A stretch of 64,000 bases of DNA from Isoetes taiwanensis (lineage: Eukaryota; Streptophyta; Lycopodiopsida; Isoetales; Isoetaceae). Where the stretch lies: assembly GCA_021234155.1 (NCBI GenBank), contig JAJEKV010000057.1:7102623-7166622 (forward strand), given 5' to 3'. This document shows, piece after piece, positions 23,946 to 35,504 of the stretch. Numbering within the stretch: the first letter of the stretch is position 1; the number at the start of each line of letters is the position of its first letter. The position numbers and the translations under genes were made by a program. The notes under the pieces are model-generated. The model was not told the origin of the DNA, did no database searches, and saw only the letters and a program-made list of their open reading frames with translations.

Positions 23946-25930
23946 TTTAAATTGAAATGCACTAATTTAAGAAGTGCGTTTGAAAGATTCCTTTATAAAA
24001 TGCAAGTCGTCTTAAGATTTAGCTAAAAAGAGGCTTTGGTTGTTTTTAACAAAAAAAATATGCTAAACTTCTCTTCGAAATAGTGATTTTGCCCAGACAT
24101 TTTAATGAAGTGAAATACCAAAAAATAAAAAATCCTATTTTTGGGGGTTATACAGACATTTTAATGAAGTGAAATACCAAAAAATAAAAAAAATCGTATT
24201 TTTGGGGGTTATACAAACCATGTTGCAAGCAAGTAAAACAACACATAGTAAAATCATGAAGATTAAAGCGAGATGTTTTGAATTCGTTCATGAGCATTAA
24301 GAACTACATGCTGTAGAAGCCATCCAAAAATATGATGTCACATGCAAGAGCAGTCTCAACCATAATATCCCCCTCTAATTTATGTTTCACAATGACGGAA
24401 TGTGCATGCTTTTTTCTTGGTGCATGCTGAAAGGATTGTATAAATTATTTGGCAAGATACCCTCAATCTGCATTTGCTGGAAAATATGGAAGGCCGCTTA
24501 GTAAGATCTATTTTGGGCATATGTAGAAATAATGATGGTCCAAGAAACCACATTTTCTCATTTATCCTGCATCTATGCTCTGCCATCTCTAATATCCCTG
24601 CACAGATCTGCATCTTTTCCTTTGTGATAACTTCCTAGCATGAAGGCACCATAAGACACCATTGCACGTTAGCAATACTAACACATGTTCCATAATTTGT
24701 TTTCAGGACTTTCATCACAAGCTATGACATCTTTGTCGTAATCAACTTAACTAGCCCTTTCCTTGTCTAATGATGAACTATAGCCCATTCAAGGCTGATA
24801 TCTGGGGAAAATCTTGAACTGCTGCATCACTAAAAGCTTATCCTTCTCCAGAAGCAATTTAAACTTGGTAACAAAATTTGCAGGTTGAGAATCTGGCATA
24901 CCTTTGTTGCACGTATTCTCTTGTTTCTACATCCAAAACAGCCAAAGAATGCATGAATCAAAGGCCGCTACCATTTTGTGCATGAGTTGGACCTTATCTT
25001 TAGTATAGTCTGTTAAAGTAGGCCATCCCCAGCCCTCTTAACATCCAGCCATCTTGCTATGAATATATTGTGTGCACAGTTGCACAAATTAGCACTGACG
25101 GTACGAGTTACTTAAATAAGAGCTAAGCACATAAGGTGACCAATTTGAAATTAATGATGCCCATAGTATCCCTTGCGAACTGCATATAAACTCAAGCTGA
25201 GGCCAAAAGCTGGAAATAGAATGACCCACTGACTTATATTTATTCTTCTACAAGCATCCACATATTGCATCCATGTGCTCTGAGGCATACAAAACATTTC
25301 TGATTTTACTTGTACAAACAGAGCAGAGGCAGATCATTTGTGAAGCTTTTAACCATCTTTCACATGCTTATGGCATGAAATCTAAGAAAAACGTAGCTTT
25401 TCTAGATCTGAGATATTGCTTTTGACATCATGCCGATCCAAATTTGTTACACCTTTCCCTTTTCCAATCCTTGGCTTCTAATCAAAAGTGAGACAAAAGC
25501 AGAGGACTTGAGGTGCGAAATTGCTATCATGCTGCTATAGATCTGCCTTTGGACTTGTTATTATCTGCTTCGTCCTGGAATGAATTGGCCAAAAGAAAAA
25601 CCTTCAGAAATCACAGATTTAGAGATGCATGTGAGTGTTTTCAAGATAAGATATGTCTCCGACCCTCTTACGAATGGCCAAAATATGAAGGCATGAATTT
25701 GATCGGGGACCGAGGCTCTATGCATAGACGAATCCAGAATAACTAGTGCCAATATCTATTGCAACCACGATCTTTTTGTGTCCCTGGAAGTCTATTTACC
25801 CTAAGAAATTTTCTTACTCCTTGAAAAGCATCAAACCTTCTTCAAAAGAATCAGACAAACTCTGGCCGCACCAAGAACCCCCTGGATCGAGAGATTGACA
25901 AAACCCTAAAATTTTTCTTGCACCAAAATT
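23946..25930. other. Unassigned AT-rich sequence
   Basis: Apart from the 58 bp duplication at 24095, I recognise nothing. Short frames on both strands have no motifs. Confidence 0.4.
24095..24212. repeat. 58 bp tandem duplication
   Basis: AGACATTTTAATGAAGTGAA starts at 24095 and again at 24153. Both copies continue through TTTTTGGGGGTTATAC with only small differences. Confidence 0.9.
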
Positions 25931-25940
25931 TCCTAGCCAC

Positions 25941-26340
25941 GGTATAGATTTATACCATCCGGATCCATTCGGGATGTAGATTAGATTTTGCCTCATTATA
26001 GCCAAGCAATGCCATGTTTCATCCATACAGTGTCATGTTATAACCATATATAAAGTTTCATTTGATGAAATTTCTATGCGTAAATAAAGCTTTATATTAC
26101 AAAAATATTCGAAAGGGAGCTCGTGGTATAAATTTATACCGTGGCATGGTATAAATTTATACCGTGGCGTGGTATAAATTTATACCGCTTGAGCTCATAT
26201 GCAGTATAAATTTATATCGCTCGAGTTTTCTTCCTGTATACATTTTTACCACGAGCTCACGCAGTATAAATTTATACCGTTTAGTGCAAAACAATATGAA
26301 TCTATATCTCTTGAGCTCCCGGACGGTATAAATTTATACC
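25941..26340. repeat. Array of 16 bp palindromes GGTATAAATTTATACC
   Basis: Exact copies start at 26125, 26148, 26171 and 26325. Variants lie at 25941, 26203, 26235 and 26263. The first three exact copies are spaced by 23 bases. Spacers often contain GAGCTC or a run such as CGTGGCGT. Each unit is a perfect inverted repeat. No coding sequence overlaps it. A binding-site cluster or a hairpin-generated expansion are both possible. Confidence 0.9.
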
Positions 26341-26345
26341 GTCCG

Positions 26346-27660
26346 ATGACATGGGAAAATTTAAAGCCTACGAACTGATACTAAAAACACATCATTTTAT
26401 GGAAGGGTCAGGTTGTATGGTTACCTGGCCATGTCCTGCGTACAAAATTATATAGCAAGTCGGCAACACATTTTGGGGCAAGGCGGAGCTTACAAGTTGC
26501 ATGTTGTAACTCAAATGTTACTAAGGTCAGAACTCGGATTGGGTGAACCACCCAAAATGGTTGTGAGAGATGTGATGAAGTTTTATTAGTAGACAACAAT
26601 GAGGAAGATCCACTTTTGATAGTGAGGCAGATGACATGAATAACTTTGGTGATCATGGTCTCAACGAATCAGACGAAGACATGCATCCCGATTTAGCCAC
26701 AAAACGTAATTTTGTTAAGAATGTTAAATGTACTATATTTTTTTACGATTTTGTTCATAAATTTGTAGTGATTTTGAAAAATCTGAATACCGTACCTTTT
26801 TGTTGCTCTAGTGCAATTGCTGTTTGTTTGAATGTCAAAATTTCTAGGGTCCTTAAATTTGTTAGTATTTCTTGTATCAAACTAGGGGGGCCAAAATAGG
26901 GTATCAAACAATTTTACATGTATGCTAAGCTCAAGTAGAAGCTCAAAAATGGTGTCTAAAATGTTGAAATTGTCACACTTGTCACAAATAGACCGCGAAA
27001 ATGGATCTTTTTTGGGGAATTTTAGGGAATCTTTTAAAGATTCCTTTTAAAGTGCATTTGGAGTAAATAAGTGCGTTTCAATTTAAACTCTGTTTAATGC
27101 CTGTTGGTCACAGAAAGCACAAATCCGATTCTCTCTTGGAACCCCTGCCCATCTGCCTGTCTCTATACCAAGATGATGCGAGAATATAATAGAGGAAAAT
27201 TGTCTATCCACATTCCTAGGGGGTAGTTGAGAATGTCGTAAGCTTATATTCTCATACCTCGCTCTAAAGTAACAAATGCACCATTGTCCTATTTAATGTA
27301 AGTTGTCATTGTTGAGGGCCAGGGCAACACGCATTGAGCATATGAATTTGCTGGAAACCCATCCAAGTTATAATGATATGTGATATTTCCTTATGTTCCA
27401 ACTACAACAGTTTGCATGACTTTCATAGACAGCATATATCTTGCACATTGTTATTTTCATCTTAGTAGTTGTGTTGTATCTTTGCATGCCATCTGCTGCA
27501 TTGGCTAGATGATATAGCTTCAAAGATCAGATTTCCATAAAAGTTCAACATCATCATCTGGATATCTGCGTTTCAAAATGTAGACACCAAGAAAAATAAT
27601 TAATCACAATATAACATTTCGAGTTCAACGCCAATTTTTAAATAATTATTACAAAACTAT
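26346..27660. other. Unassigned sequence
   Basis: No recognised gene. The words GCACTAATTTAAGAAGTGCG near 23957 and the reverse-oriented AAGTGCGTTTCAATTTAAAC near 27070 suggest a dispersed repeat, but its borders were not resolved. Confidence 0.35.
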
Positions 27661-27663
27661 CCC

Positions 27664-28135
27664 ATACCTGACATCATATGACGATAGCACATACCAAAAT
27701 TTATCCTTAATGAATATTTAAGGTGGGTATAATGCTCGTATAATGTATGATACATCGTTCCTGTTTCTAAGGATGACACGAATGGCATACTAATGCCAAC
27801 TTCTAGAACTGAACCTGTTAAAAGCACAATCATTTCTTCAAAATGCTCCCCAAATGCATCATCAAGTTGCATACTGGCCCAAAGTGTTGCATTTAAATAA
27901 ATATCAAATGCAGGAAGATTGTTCTTTCCATCATACTTGCCATAGAGAAATGTTGTTCTGATTAAATAGCATCTACCTGTCTTTCCAGGAATATTGTAAT
28001 AGCTTTTCTGATCTGAGAATGACCTTACATGCTGTAAGTGCTTAGACTTATTTACAGAAATGGAAATCTTGAATCCAACAGAATAAGTGTCATCAGGCTG
28101 CCACTGGATGCTAATGTGATTTAATAGCTCACCTT
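27664..28135 (-). pseudogene. Malectin-like receptor kinase ectodomain fragment
   Basis: The minus strand encodes VRSFSDQKSYYNIPG, then RCYLIRTTFLYGKYDGKN, FDIYLNATLWASMQLD and ISMPFVSSLE. These follow the order of the plant malectin-like domain (RSFP...CY.L...YLIRA.F.YGNYD...P.FDLYLG...W..V). In intact proteins this extracellular domain precedes leucine-rich repeats or a transmembrane kinase. It ends at a possible donor (GTCAG before GTATGG). Leucine-rich repeats and kinase are not found nearby, so this is a partial gene. Confidence 0.75.
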
Positions 28136-28224
28136 TGCTTTTGGCGCACCTTTGGAAAATGGAATGGAAAGGAACTTAAACCCCTTTTAAACATATACAT
28201 ACATACATTAAGAATTGAAATTGG

Positions 28225-28560
28225 TATCTACACAAAAGCAAGCTTTATGATCTTTGACTTTGTATTCGCATGATGCTTGAGCTGTAATAGCAACAATAGG
28301 AATACGCTGGTCAGTATTCCTTTCAACATCTCTAAACTTTGTGCAGCACTGTAAACATTCATCACAATCATCTGCAGCAAGAGAAACTCATATCATTTCT
28401 CTAATTATAAATAACATACAAACAGGAATGAAAATGAAGTCTAACATAAAAGACATACTGCACAAACCATTATGATGAGATTGAAGTTGGCATCCTCAAG
28501 TGGACTTATTGTTCCATCCATAAATTGAGGAACAACATTACTGCCATCCATAGTGTCACT
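28225..28560 (-). pseudogene. Two-component receiver domain fragment (two exons)
   Basis: On the minus strand, ANFNLIIM (ending at 28468 before GTTTGT) and, after a CTGCAG acceptor at 28370, a stretch with TKFRDVERNTDQRIPIVAIT can be joined. They resemble the beta3-alpha3-beta4 part of receiver domains of plant hybrid histidine kinases (LI.MD..MP...G...IR..E....IPI.A.TA). The motif around the second conserved region is degraded (DDCDECLQCC instead of D..MPVM.G). The match is moderate and could be coincidental. Confidence 0.4.
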
Positions 28561-29335
28561 GATCTTTAACATATTGTTGCAGTTGATCCCTATCAGGATT
28601 TTGCTCTATCTTTATATAGCTGCACATAGATTTAGCATTGTTGACATTTCTGTGGCTTTAAGCAAAATAATAAATAAAACTTGATCTGGCAAACCTATTT
28701 TCGGATGGGCAGATAATCTACATGCCGAAATGCTGAGCTACGGTTTTACTGCCAGTCAGGGCATAGAAAAAAACATGTTGGAATGCAACACCCTGCATTA
28801 CCACGATTTTCAGCCACGATTTTGCAAAGGCCAGAACCTGTGCTGCATGGATCCGCATTTGAAATCGATTATCCTGTTCATGTTCTTGCCCTTTGCTAGG
28901 TACCGCCAAAGCTTGCTCTAATCTGAAGCTTGCCTTGCTCTAATCTGAAGCTCAAGCACCTTGCATCTGTTTGCATCTTGCTTAAAAGCAGATAGCCCGC
29001 CATGCTCGAAGTCGCCATAGCGGCCTTCGATACCCTAGATAGAAACTAAAAAGATTCTTACGTGGCACCATATCATCCATCGATTTGATTAAATCCGGGC
29101 CGTCAAAATTAGGTCTCCATGGAAGACACACGCCAAAACATTATAATAAAAGAAGATTGTACATTATTGAAAAAGTGATGGGACTCTTTCCCATGTGGTT
29201 AAAACATATACTCTTTTCTATATGTTATACATACACATTTCACTATAAAAGTTTAATTAGGCATAAACATAACATATTTGTGCATGTTATACTGTCCAAG
29301 TACGTTTCTAATGTGTATGCTATCTCTCATATCAG
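28561..29335. other. Mixed sequence with a weak Helitron 5' end
   Basis: GAAGCT and CTTGCTCTAATCTGAAGC words repeat near 28913-28955. The part 29060-29156 resembles Helitron subterminal sequence (CATCGATTTGATTAAATCC, AAAATTAGG, ACATTATAAT). No gene was recognised before the aminotransferase block. Confidence 0.45.
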
Positions 29336-29841
29336 CTGCGATACCTCAGAAGGAAGGTTTCTCCATTTATATCCGTCCGACAGTCATTGCAACCCATCCA
29401 TTTCTTGGTGTGGGACCTCCAAAAGAAGCAATGCTTTATATGATTTTGTCTCCTGTTGGTCCTTACTTTCCCACTGGTCTGAAACCAATACGGTTATTTG
29501 TCGACACAAAGAATGTTGGGGCCTTTCCAGGAGGAATTGGTGATAAAAAGGCTGGTGGTAATTATGCTCCTACTATAGTTCCTCAACTAGAGGCAGCCAA
29601 ACGTGGTTGCTCACAAGTTCTTTATGTACTTGATGATGGAATAGACGGAGGCCGCATTTGTGAATCAGGAGCAATGAACATGTTTTTTCTTTTTAAAACT
29701 GATTCTTCTAGCGAAATGGAATTGGTGACTCCCCCTTTAGATGGGCTTATTCTTCCTGGAGTTACTAGAGATACAGTGTTAGTGCTTGCAAATTTGTTGG
29801 GGAATATTAAAGTTTCGGAACGGCCATTACGTCTTGCTGAG
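29336..29841 (+). CDS. Branched-chain amino acid aminotransferase, C-terminal coding block (partial)
   Basis: After an acceptor (ATATCAG) the frame reads PQKEGFSIYIRPTVIATHP, then LLxSPVGPYFPTG-type residues, GGIGDKKAGGNYAPT, ESGAMNMFF and TPPLDGLILPGVTRD, ending KVSERPLRLAE before GTGACT. The lysine in DKKAGGNYA corresponds to the PLP-binding Schiff-base region, and SGAMN and LPGVTR are the cofactor and product-binding loops. The block is uninterrupted for about 168 codons. The form matches animal/fungal BCATs better than the usual plastid plant form. It continues the exons at 11.1-11.7 kb in order, separated by 17.7 kb of transposons. Confidence 0.85.
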
Positions 29842-29871
29842 GTGACTGGTTTAGCCCATCAACATACTTGT

Positions 29872-30602
29872 CAATCATTTCTGACAAAGACGGTAATCCA
29901 GCAGAAGGGCTAGACATAGCCTTTGCTCAGTTACTGGGAATACGAGATAAGGAAGGATTCGGAGATGGATTTAGAATGTTAATGGACGGGGTAAGAAAAT
30001 TTGAATTGGAGGGGGTTATTCCGAGAAGAGAATTTCCACTGGAGGAGAGGGCCATAGAGGAGCTGATACAGACTATGCAAACACCACCAATTGCCATAAT
30101 TGCTGACATGCTTATTGGTTGGTCTATATCTCCAGCAAAGAAGATGAATCTGAAATACTTTTTTCTCTTTCCCTGTGCTCCACTGTATCTAGCTGCGCTA
30201 CTCAGAGCAAGAAGCTTGATCTTGCAAGGTATTGATCCAACATGTCACATAGGTTTAGAGATTGAGAAAGATTTGCCTATTATTCCTTGGCCTCAAGTAC
30301 CAAATTATATGAAAGATAAGGACCACCCATGTTTTGACTGCTGGGAACTCGGTGGTTCTGGTGTGTTAGAATCAGATGGAATTTTGTTTAACACTTTCAA
30401 AGAGCTAGATAGAAAGGTTTTAGAAGCTATAGAGAATATGCCAGAAGCAAGAGGTATACCAATATTTCCTGTGGGACCTCTAGTTCATCCTTTGTTTTTG
30501 GATCGTCAAACATCACCAGAGAGAATCTCGGGAGCTGCTGTGTTTAAGGGCAGCAAAAAAGGGGAGATGCGCTGTTTAGAATGGTTGGAAGGAAACAATT
30601 AG
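29872..30602 (+). pseudogene. UDP-glycosyltransferase N-terminal half (truncated)
   Basis: The frame runs ISDKDGNPAEGLDIAFAQLL through PPIAIIADMLIGWS, a long acceptor-binding region, GILFNTFKELDRKVLEAIE and IPIFPVGPLVHP, and stops after MRCLEWLEGNN. Family-1 plant glycosyltransferases show the same order, with CL.WL directly before the P.SV.Y.SFGS start of the sugar-donor half. Here the stop falls at that point, so the PSPG box and UDP-sugar site are missing. The catalytic His near the N terminus is also not present. It cannot be an active enzyme as it stands. It adjoins the aminotransferase block with only about 30 bases between and in another frame. Confidence 0.8.
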
Positions 30603-30810
30603 CACCTTATTCTACTATACATTGTATAACGTTGAGATGGGATCTCTAATGGAGTTTCTGCTTCAGCTATATTGTACATACCTGTTCCAAGAATTGTCAC
30701 GCTAGAATTATGTTATAGAAGTACAATTAATGCCCACAATGCATATACACAACGATCTTGCTTGATTTGCTGGCACCAAGATGTACTAACACATTGGACT
30801 AATTTTTAAA
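30603..30810. other. Short spacer before a Helitron
   Basis: AT-rich, nothing recognised. It ends with A, the base before the CTAG of the next element. Confidence 0.5.
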
Positions 30811-33466
30811 CTAGTAATAGTGCCCAGCGTTGCTGGGCTAATGTTGGAACCTGTTTATGAATAATAATTTATAATAATTTAGATAACCTCTTTATTGAAG
30901 ATGCTAAAAACACACACTAAATTCACTAACACAAAACCCAACTCTCACATGGTTATCATTAATAATGCACTTGACAAATGTCATATGTACAGTAGTTTCA
31001 TTTCTTTGCTTGCAACACTTCCTAGCATGGCACTCTAGATATTATCCAATATTCTCTCTAAGAGACATCCCATAACCAAGCTTGCCCATGTGAAACAACA
31101 TCAGATGTGCATATTTGCAAATAGTTTACACCAGATGTGCATATTTGCAAATAGTTTATATTTATGTGCCATAACTAAGCGTGTCAAATGTGAAACTACA
31201 CTGAATGTGCATATCTTGCAAATAGTTTATGTTTATATACTTCATGGTTATGACTAATAATGCACTTGACAATGTCATGTGTACATGTGTACAATGGTTA
31301 TTTCTTTGCTTGCAACAACATGGCACTCTAGAAACCATATATTACATATATTGCTTGAATGGCCTTAGCAATGCCTAAGAAGGTTTAAAGTAGTTGTTTC
31401 TTTGCTTACAACATGGCATTTTAGAACCATATATCTCATATATTGCCCGAATGGCCTTAGCAATGCCCAAGAAGGTTTAAAATTCACACAACAAACCATC
31501 GAGAATAAAAGAAATTGTAGGAGTCAATGGTACATCAAAGTGGAACATTCGTAATAATTTTATGACAAAACCTTAATCTATATTTTACTGCAATGTATAA
31601 CACCACGCCCTAGTCCATATTTTACTCCAATGTATAACACCACACATCACACATGTCTTGCTTGCAGTTTTCTATTGCACATGTTTTGCTTGTAGTTTCT
31701 CTAAATTGAGGCAAAAGCAGGTTCTTATGAATAGAGACACATGCTGATAATATCTTTTGTTGTGAATCCTAAAAGCAGTTTCATAAAGGAATGGTTTTCC
31801 AAGAACTTATCAAAATTCTTTAGATCTTAGCTGCAATACAATAACCTCATAGACTGCTTTGAATGGTCTTATCAATAAGCTAGAGGGCGTAAAATTCTTT
31901 GCTGCCAAAACACAAAACATAGAGATTAAAAAAAAAACAATAGAAGGCATCAAAGGTAGCGATCATATGCATTTGTTTAGGAGCTGGAGAAGGTCTTGCA
32001 TTAGCAAGAAATGCAGACCAAACTGAACACATGGAATATGTCTAGCAGACAACCTCCCAACAAAGTCATATGTGCAAGGTGATTCAAACAAAAAATCTAC
32101 TTCCCAACTGGCTCGAATCTTCATTATTATTGACAAAGGCAGGGAATCAGAACATTTTAAATTAGAAATAAGCAGTAAATTCAAATGCAGGAAAAATGCC
32201 AATTAAATTCTTAAAAATTTATCTGCAAATCTTGGCTTACAATCTACTAAATATGCGGCAGGGCCTTCTCTAAGTTTACTGAAAGTAACAATGATTCTTT
32301 CCAAGAAAATGTGTACATATGCATGCACATAAATTCTGTCAAGAATAGGAGCTAAGAGATCAACATAATACCCATCCTCTCAGAGTCGGTAATTGGCACG
32401 TATATAAAACGATCTGACAAAAAAAAATACAAAGGAAGAATCTTCATTATGTACCTGAAAAGACCCATCTTTCTAGCTCTCCAAGCTGTTTCATGCCCAA
32501 GTTCAAGTCTGTCACAAAAGATAAACAAAATACTGCATTCCCCAAAAGTAAGAACCACAAATGGCAACAGTAAGAACCACAAACGGCAACAGATAACCCA
32601 GCCGGTGAGAGCAGAACATATATCAGGCGCAGTGAAGCTTCAAAAATGAAGTAGAGCTTTGGCCATTTGGGGAAAGTTTCACCTCTTTCTGTACCGTCAT
32701 GCATTTTAAACTTTCACTTTAGTGCATTGCGTGAAACTATTGATCTACTCCCACAATTATGAAGGAAGAATATAAAGATAAGTTAAGAAGCTTCAACTTA
32801 CCTTCACTGGGGAGCAGAACTTCAAGAAAGGGTTCGTCCAGCATATATGCAGTAGGAGCAATTTCTTGAACAAAAGAAAACAGACATTTACTGTAGCAAA
32901 AGATGTTGTAGCTCAGGGAGAACCCATATTAGTTTTGTAATGAACAGGAACCCGAACTCTTGACGAAGCAATACTCCCTGCTTGTCATTCACTGTAAGAT
33001 CCAAAGCATAGCCACGGATAAAACATTGCTGCATTATGCTAAACAGGGGTCTCTCGTGATTGTAACGGCTGGAAATCGAATTTTGAACCCAAGGAACAGG
33101 CTTAAGATGACGCAAACAAACGGATCAAACCTTGTTGCCACAGTAGCACAAAACGAATACGGAATGGCCCCAGATTGCTCAAAACACAGACGGAATACTC
33201 CAGGGAGCATGAGACATAGGCATGAAGCGTATACCCTGGCTCCGAGCCCCAATCTGAAGCGCCTCTGCTTTATCGATCTGCAATCTACATAGAACCAAAA
33301 CCATCGCCTCCTTTGCTATCTGCATTCGTCTCAACAACAACAGGTAGATTAGGGTTAGTCGTAATCTAAAAACAAAAAACAAATCTTAGCCGTCAAATGT
33401 TAGGGTCCAATCTTAGCCCTCCAATTTAGGGCTGGATACAACACCCTATAACATTATTATATAGGA
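30811..33466 (-). mobile_element. Non-autonomous Helitron, about 2.66 kb
   Basis: CTAG at 30811-30814 with hairpin TGCCCAGCGTTGCTGGGC forms the 3' end on the minus strand. ACATTATTATATAGGA at 33451-33466 forms the 5' end (TCCTATATAATAATGT). Flanking bases are A and T. The 5' subterminal words CAATTTAGGGCTGGATAC match sister elements. No Rep/helicase is present. Minus-strand exon-like pieces with good splice signals occur inside (for example EIAPTAYMLDEPFLEVLL before GTAAGT near 32803, and DRLELGHETAWRARKMG near 32500), so it has probably captured an unidentified gene. Confidence 0.88.
31099..31330. repeat. Internal direct repeats in the Helitron
   Basis: CAGATGTGCATATTTGCAAATAG occurs at about 31103 and 31132 and a variant near 31204. 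AATAATGCACTTGACAA with GTACA also recurs from 30962 to 31300. They are noncoding as far as I can tell. Confidence 0.7.
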
Positions 33467-34240
33467 TGAAGCAACAAATTCAAACGAAAAGCAACCTACT
33501 TTAAATCTCACATATGCCCTTCTAAAATAATGTGCACTACATCCAATTTGACTTTGCGTCTCAATGGCAATCAATAGATGAACTAATCTTCCAATGTATA
33601 CTAACTTTTACGTGATTTTAAAAATTCAAATCCCATATGTTACTCATGTTATTCAACACTAAGTCGAACCCTACACCTCAAAGGACTTAACCATTCAACA
33701 CAAACACATGCTAATAAATAATGTTCAAAATCTACATCTAAACATAAAAAAAAAAAAGTTACGCATCACCCTTAACAAAACAAAAAAAATACACATGAAT
33801 TGTCAACACGGGATCAGAATAGAAAAACAACATCTTCGTGATATTGGCCACTTACCTCTTTGCCTTGCAAAAACAAAGACATATGCAACGAAATGATTCA
33901 TCCATGTTCCTATACTACTTTCAAAATAATTAAATAATTTAAATAATAGATAGATAGATAGTATTTTAACGCCACACCACTAGGGCAAAGATCCAACTGG
34001 ACATGTGACAACACTACATTGCTTTGTTGGGCCCCCGCCCCCAACCACTTTACATTTGCGTCTATGGGTTTTGACACCCAACAGTTCAAAAAGTGCGATT
34101 AAAGGCCGACCTATAGTTGCTAGACCTAGTGTATTACCACTAGACTAAACGACTGTGACGATGAAGATACATTTATAAAGCTTTATTCATAATAGCATTT
34201 TGGGGCAATCCACCATTGCTTTTGCACCTTGTTCTTTTCT
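33467..34240. other. Unassigned sequence before the tRNA array
   Basis: A GATA microsatellite lies near 33947-33960. No gene was found. The tRNA repeat pattern starts gradually from about 34240 (CGCCAAATTACTTTTGGATTAT). Confidence 0.5.
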
Positions 34241-34585
34241 CTTTTTTATAAAAATACGCCAAATTACTTTTGGATTATATTGAACAAAAACGAGGGTTTC
34301 ATTAGGCTAAACACCGCAATGCATATATAGGCATATAAATGAGCTATAAATCTTGTGTTCTTAGATTCTTTTTGTCCCAAATCCATTACAAGTTAGTTTA
34401 TGGTTTTCTATAGAATACGCCATAGGGATAGATTTAGCAGATGTATGAATTTTGTGGGATTGTTCTTATATACGGCTAGTTGTAAGGTTGATAAAAAAAA
34501 ATGGTTGCCTACCATTCTTGTTTCTTACTTAAAAGAAAAACACAAACCATCCTAGTGTCTCAGGTGAAAATCCAAATATAGCAAT

Positions 34586-34657
34586 GACCATGTGGCCTAA
34601 TGGACAAGGCGCTCGCCTTCGGAGCGGGAGATTATGGGTTCGAGTCCCATCTTGGTT
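34586..34657 (+). tRNA. tRNA-Arg (TCG)
   Basis: A 72-base cloverleaf is drawn by hand: acceptor GACCATG with CTTGGTT, D-arm GCC..GGC, anticodon stem CTCGC/GCGGG with loop CTTCGGA (anticodon TCG), T-arm ATGGG-TTCGAGT-CCCAT. The A box is TGGCCTAATGG and the B box GGTTCGAGTCC; a TTTGTTTT run follows as a pol III stop. The last acceptor pair is G-T instead of G-C and one internal pair is T-T. Whether it is charged is unknown. Confidence 0.8.
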
Positions 34658-35504
34658 CGTTTGTTTTATGAGCGTGCTGACACTTCATGAACTCGCCGAA
34701 GGACATGACTGTGAAGTTGTACCACAACTATAGTTTGATCGAGCAATGATAACGCTTTAAGGTTTGATTGATTAAGCTGTAAACCCTCTATAATTTATTT
34801 CTAAGTATGATTGAGGTTTGATTGAGCAAGGCATAATCCCTCTATAGATTTATGTCTAAATAGAATTAAGGTCTTATTGCAGATCGACGCAACTGTAAAG
34901 TTTTGCTACAACTAAAGTTTCATCAAGCAAGGATAACCCCTCTAAGGTTTGATCGAGCAAAGCATCACCCCTCTATGAATATATGTCTAAATACGTTCAA
35001 GGTTGGTCAACATGAAGCATGGCATAACCTTATGAAGTTTGATAAAGTTGGAGCATTAGTTGATTTTTTACATGTTGCTTACTTGGTTCTAAAATATAAT
35101 ATAAGGCATACATATCTCCATTATATTGATTAAGAAGTACGAGTGATTCGTAATATGTGAACCTGCCAAATTACGCCAAATTACTCTCTTTTTCTTTTTC
35201 TTTTCTCATTTTTGCGAAATACGCCAAATTACTGTTGGATTATATTGAACAAAAACAAAGGTTTCATTAGGCGCAACACTGCAATCTGTACTATATAGGC
35301 ATATAAATGAGCTATAAATCTTGTATTCTTAGATTCTTTTGGTCCCAAATCCATTACAAATTAGTTTATGGTTTTCTATAGAATACGCCATAGGGATAGA
35401 TTTAGCAGATGTATGAATTTTGTGGGATTGTTCTTATATACAGCTAGTTGTAAGGTTGATAAAAAAAAAATCCTTTTTGAGTTAGGTTTAGATGGTTGCC
35501 TACC

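Larger units (their letters stand above)
19555..29156 (-). mobile_element. Putative large gene-capturing Helitron (minus orientation)
   Basis: CTAG at 19555-19558 with hairpin TGCCCAGC-GTT-GCTGGGCA marks a clear 3' end. The nearest candidate 5' end on the right is near 29156, where CCGGGCCGTCAAAATTAGG is followed by ACATTATAATAAAAGA, a weakened version of the family start. Between them lie minus-strand pieces of a plastid phosphate translocator, a malectin-domain kinase and a receiver domain, in the element's own orientation. The right boundary is uncertain. The interval may instead hold several broken elements. Confidence 0.35.
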
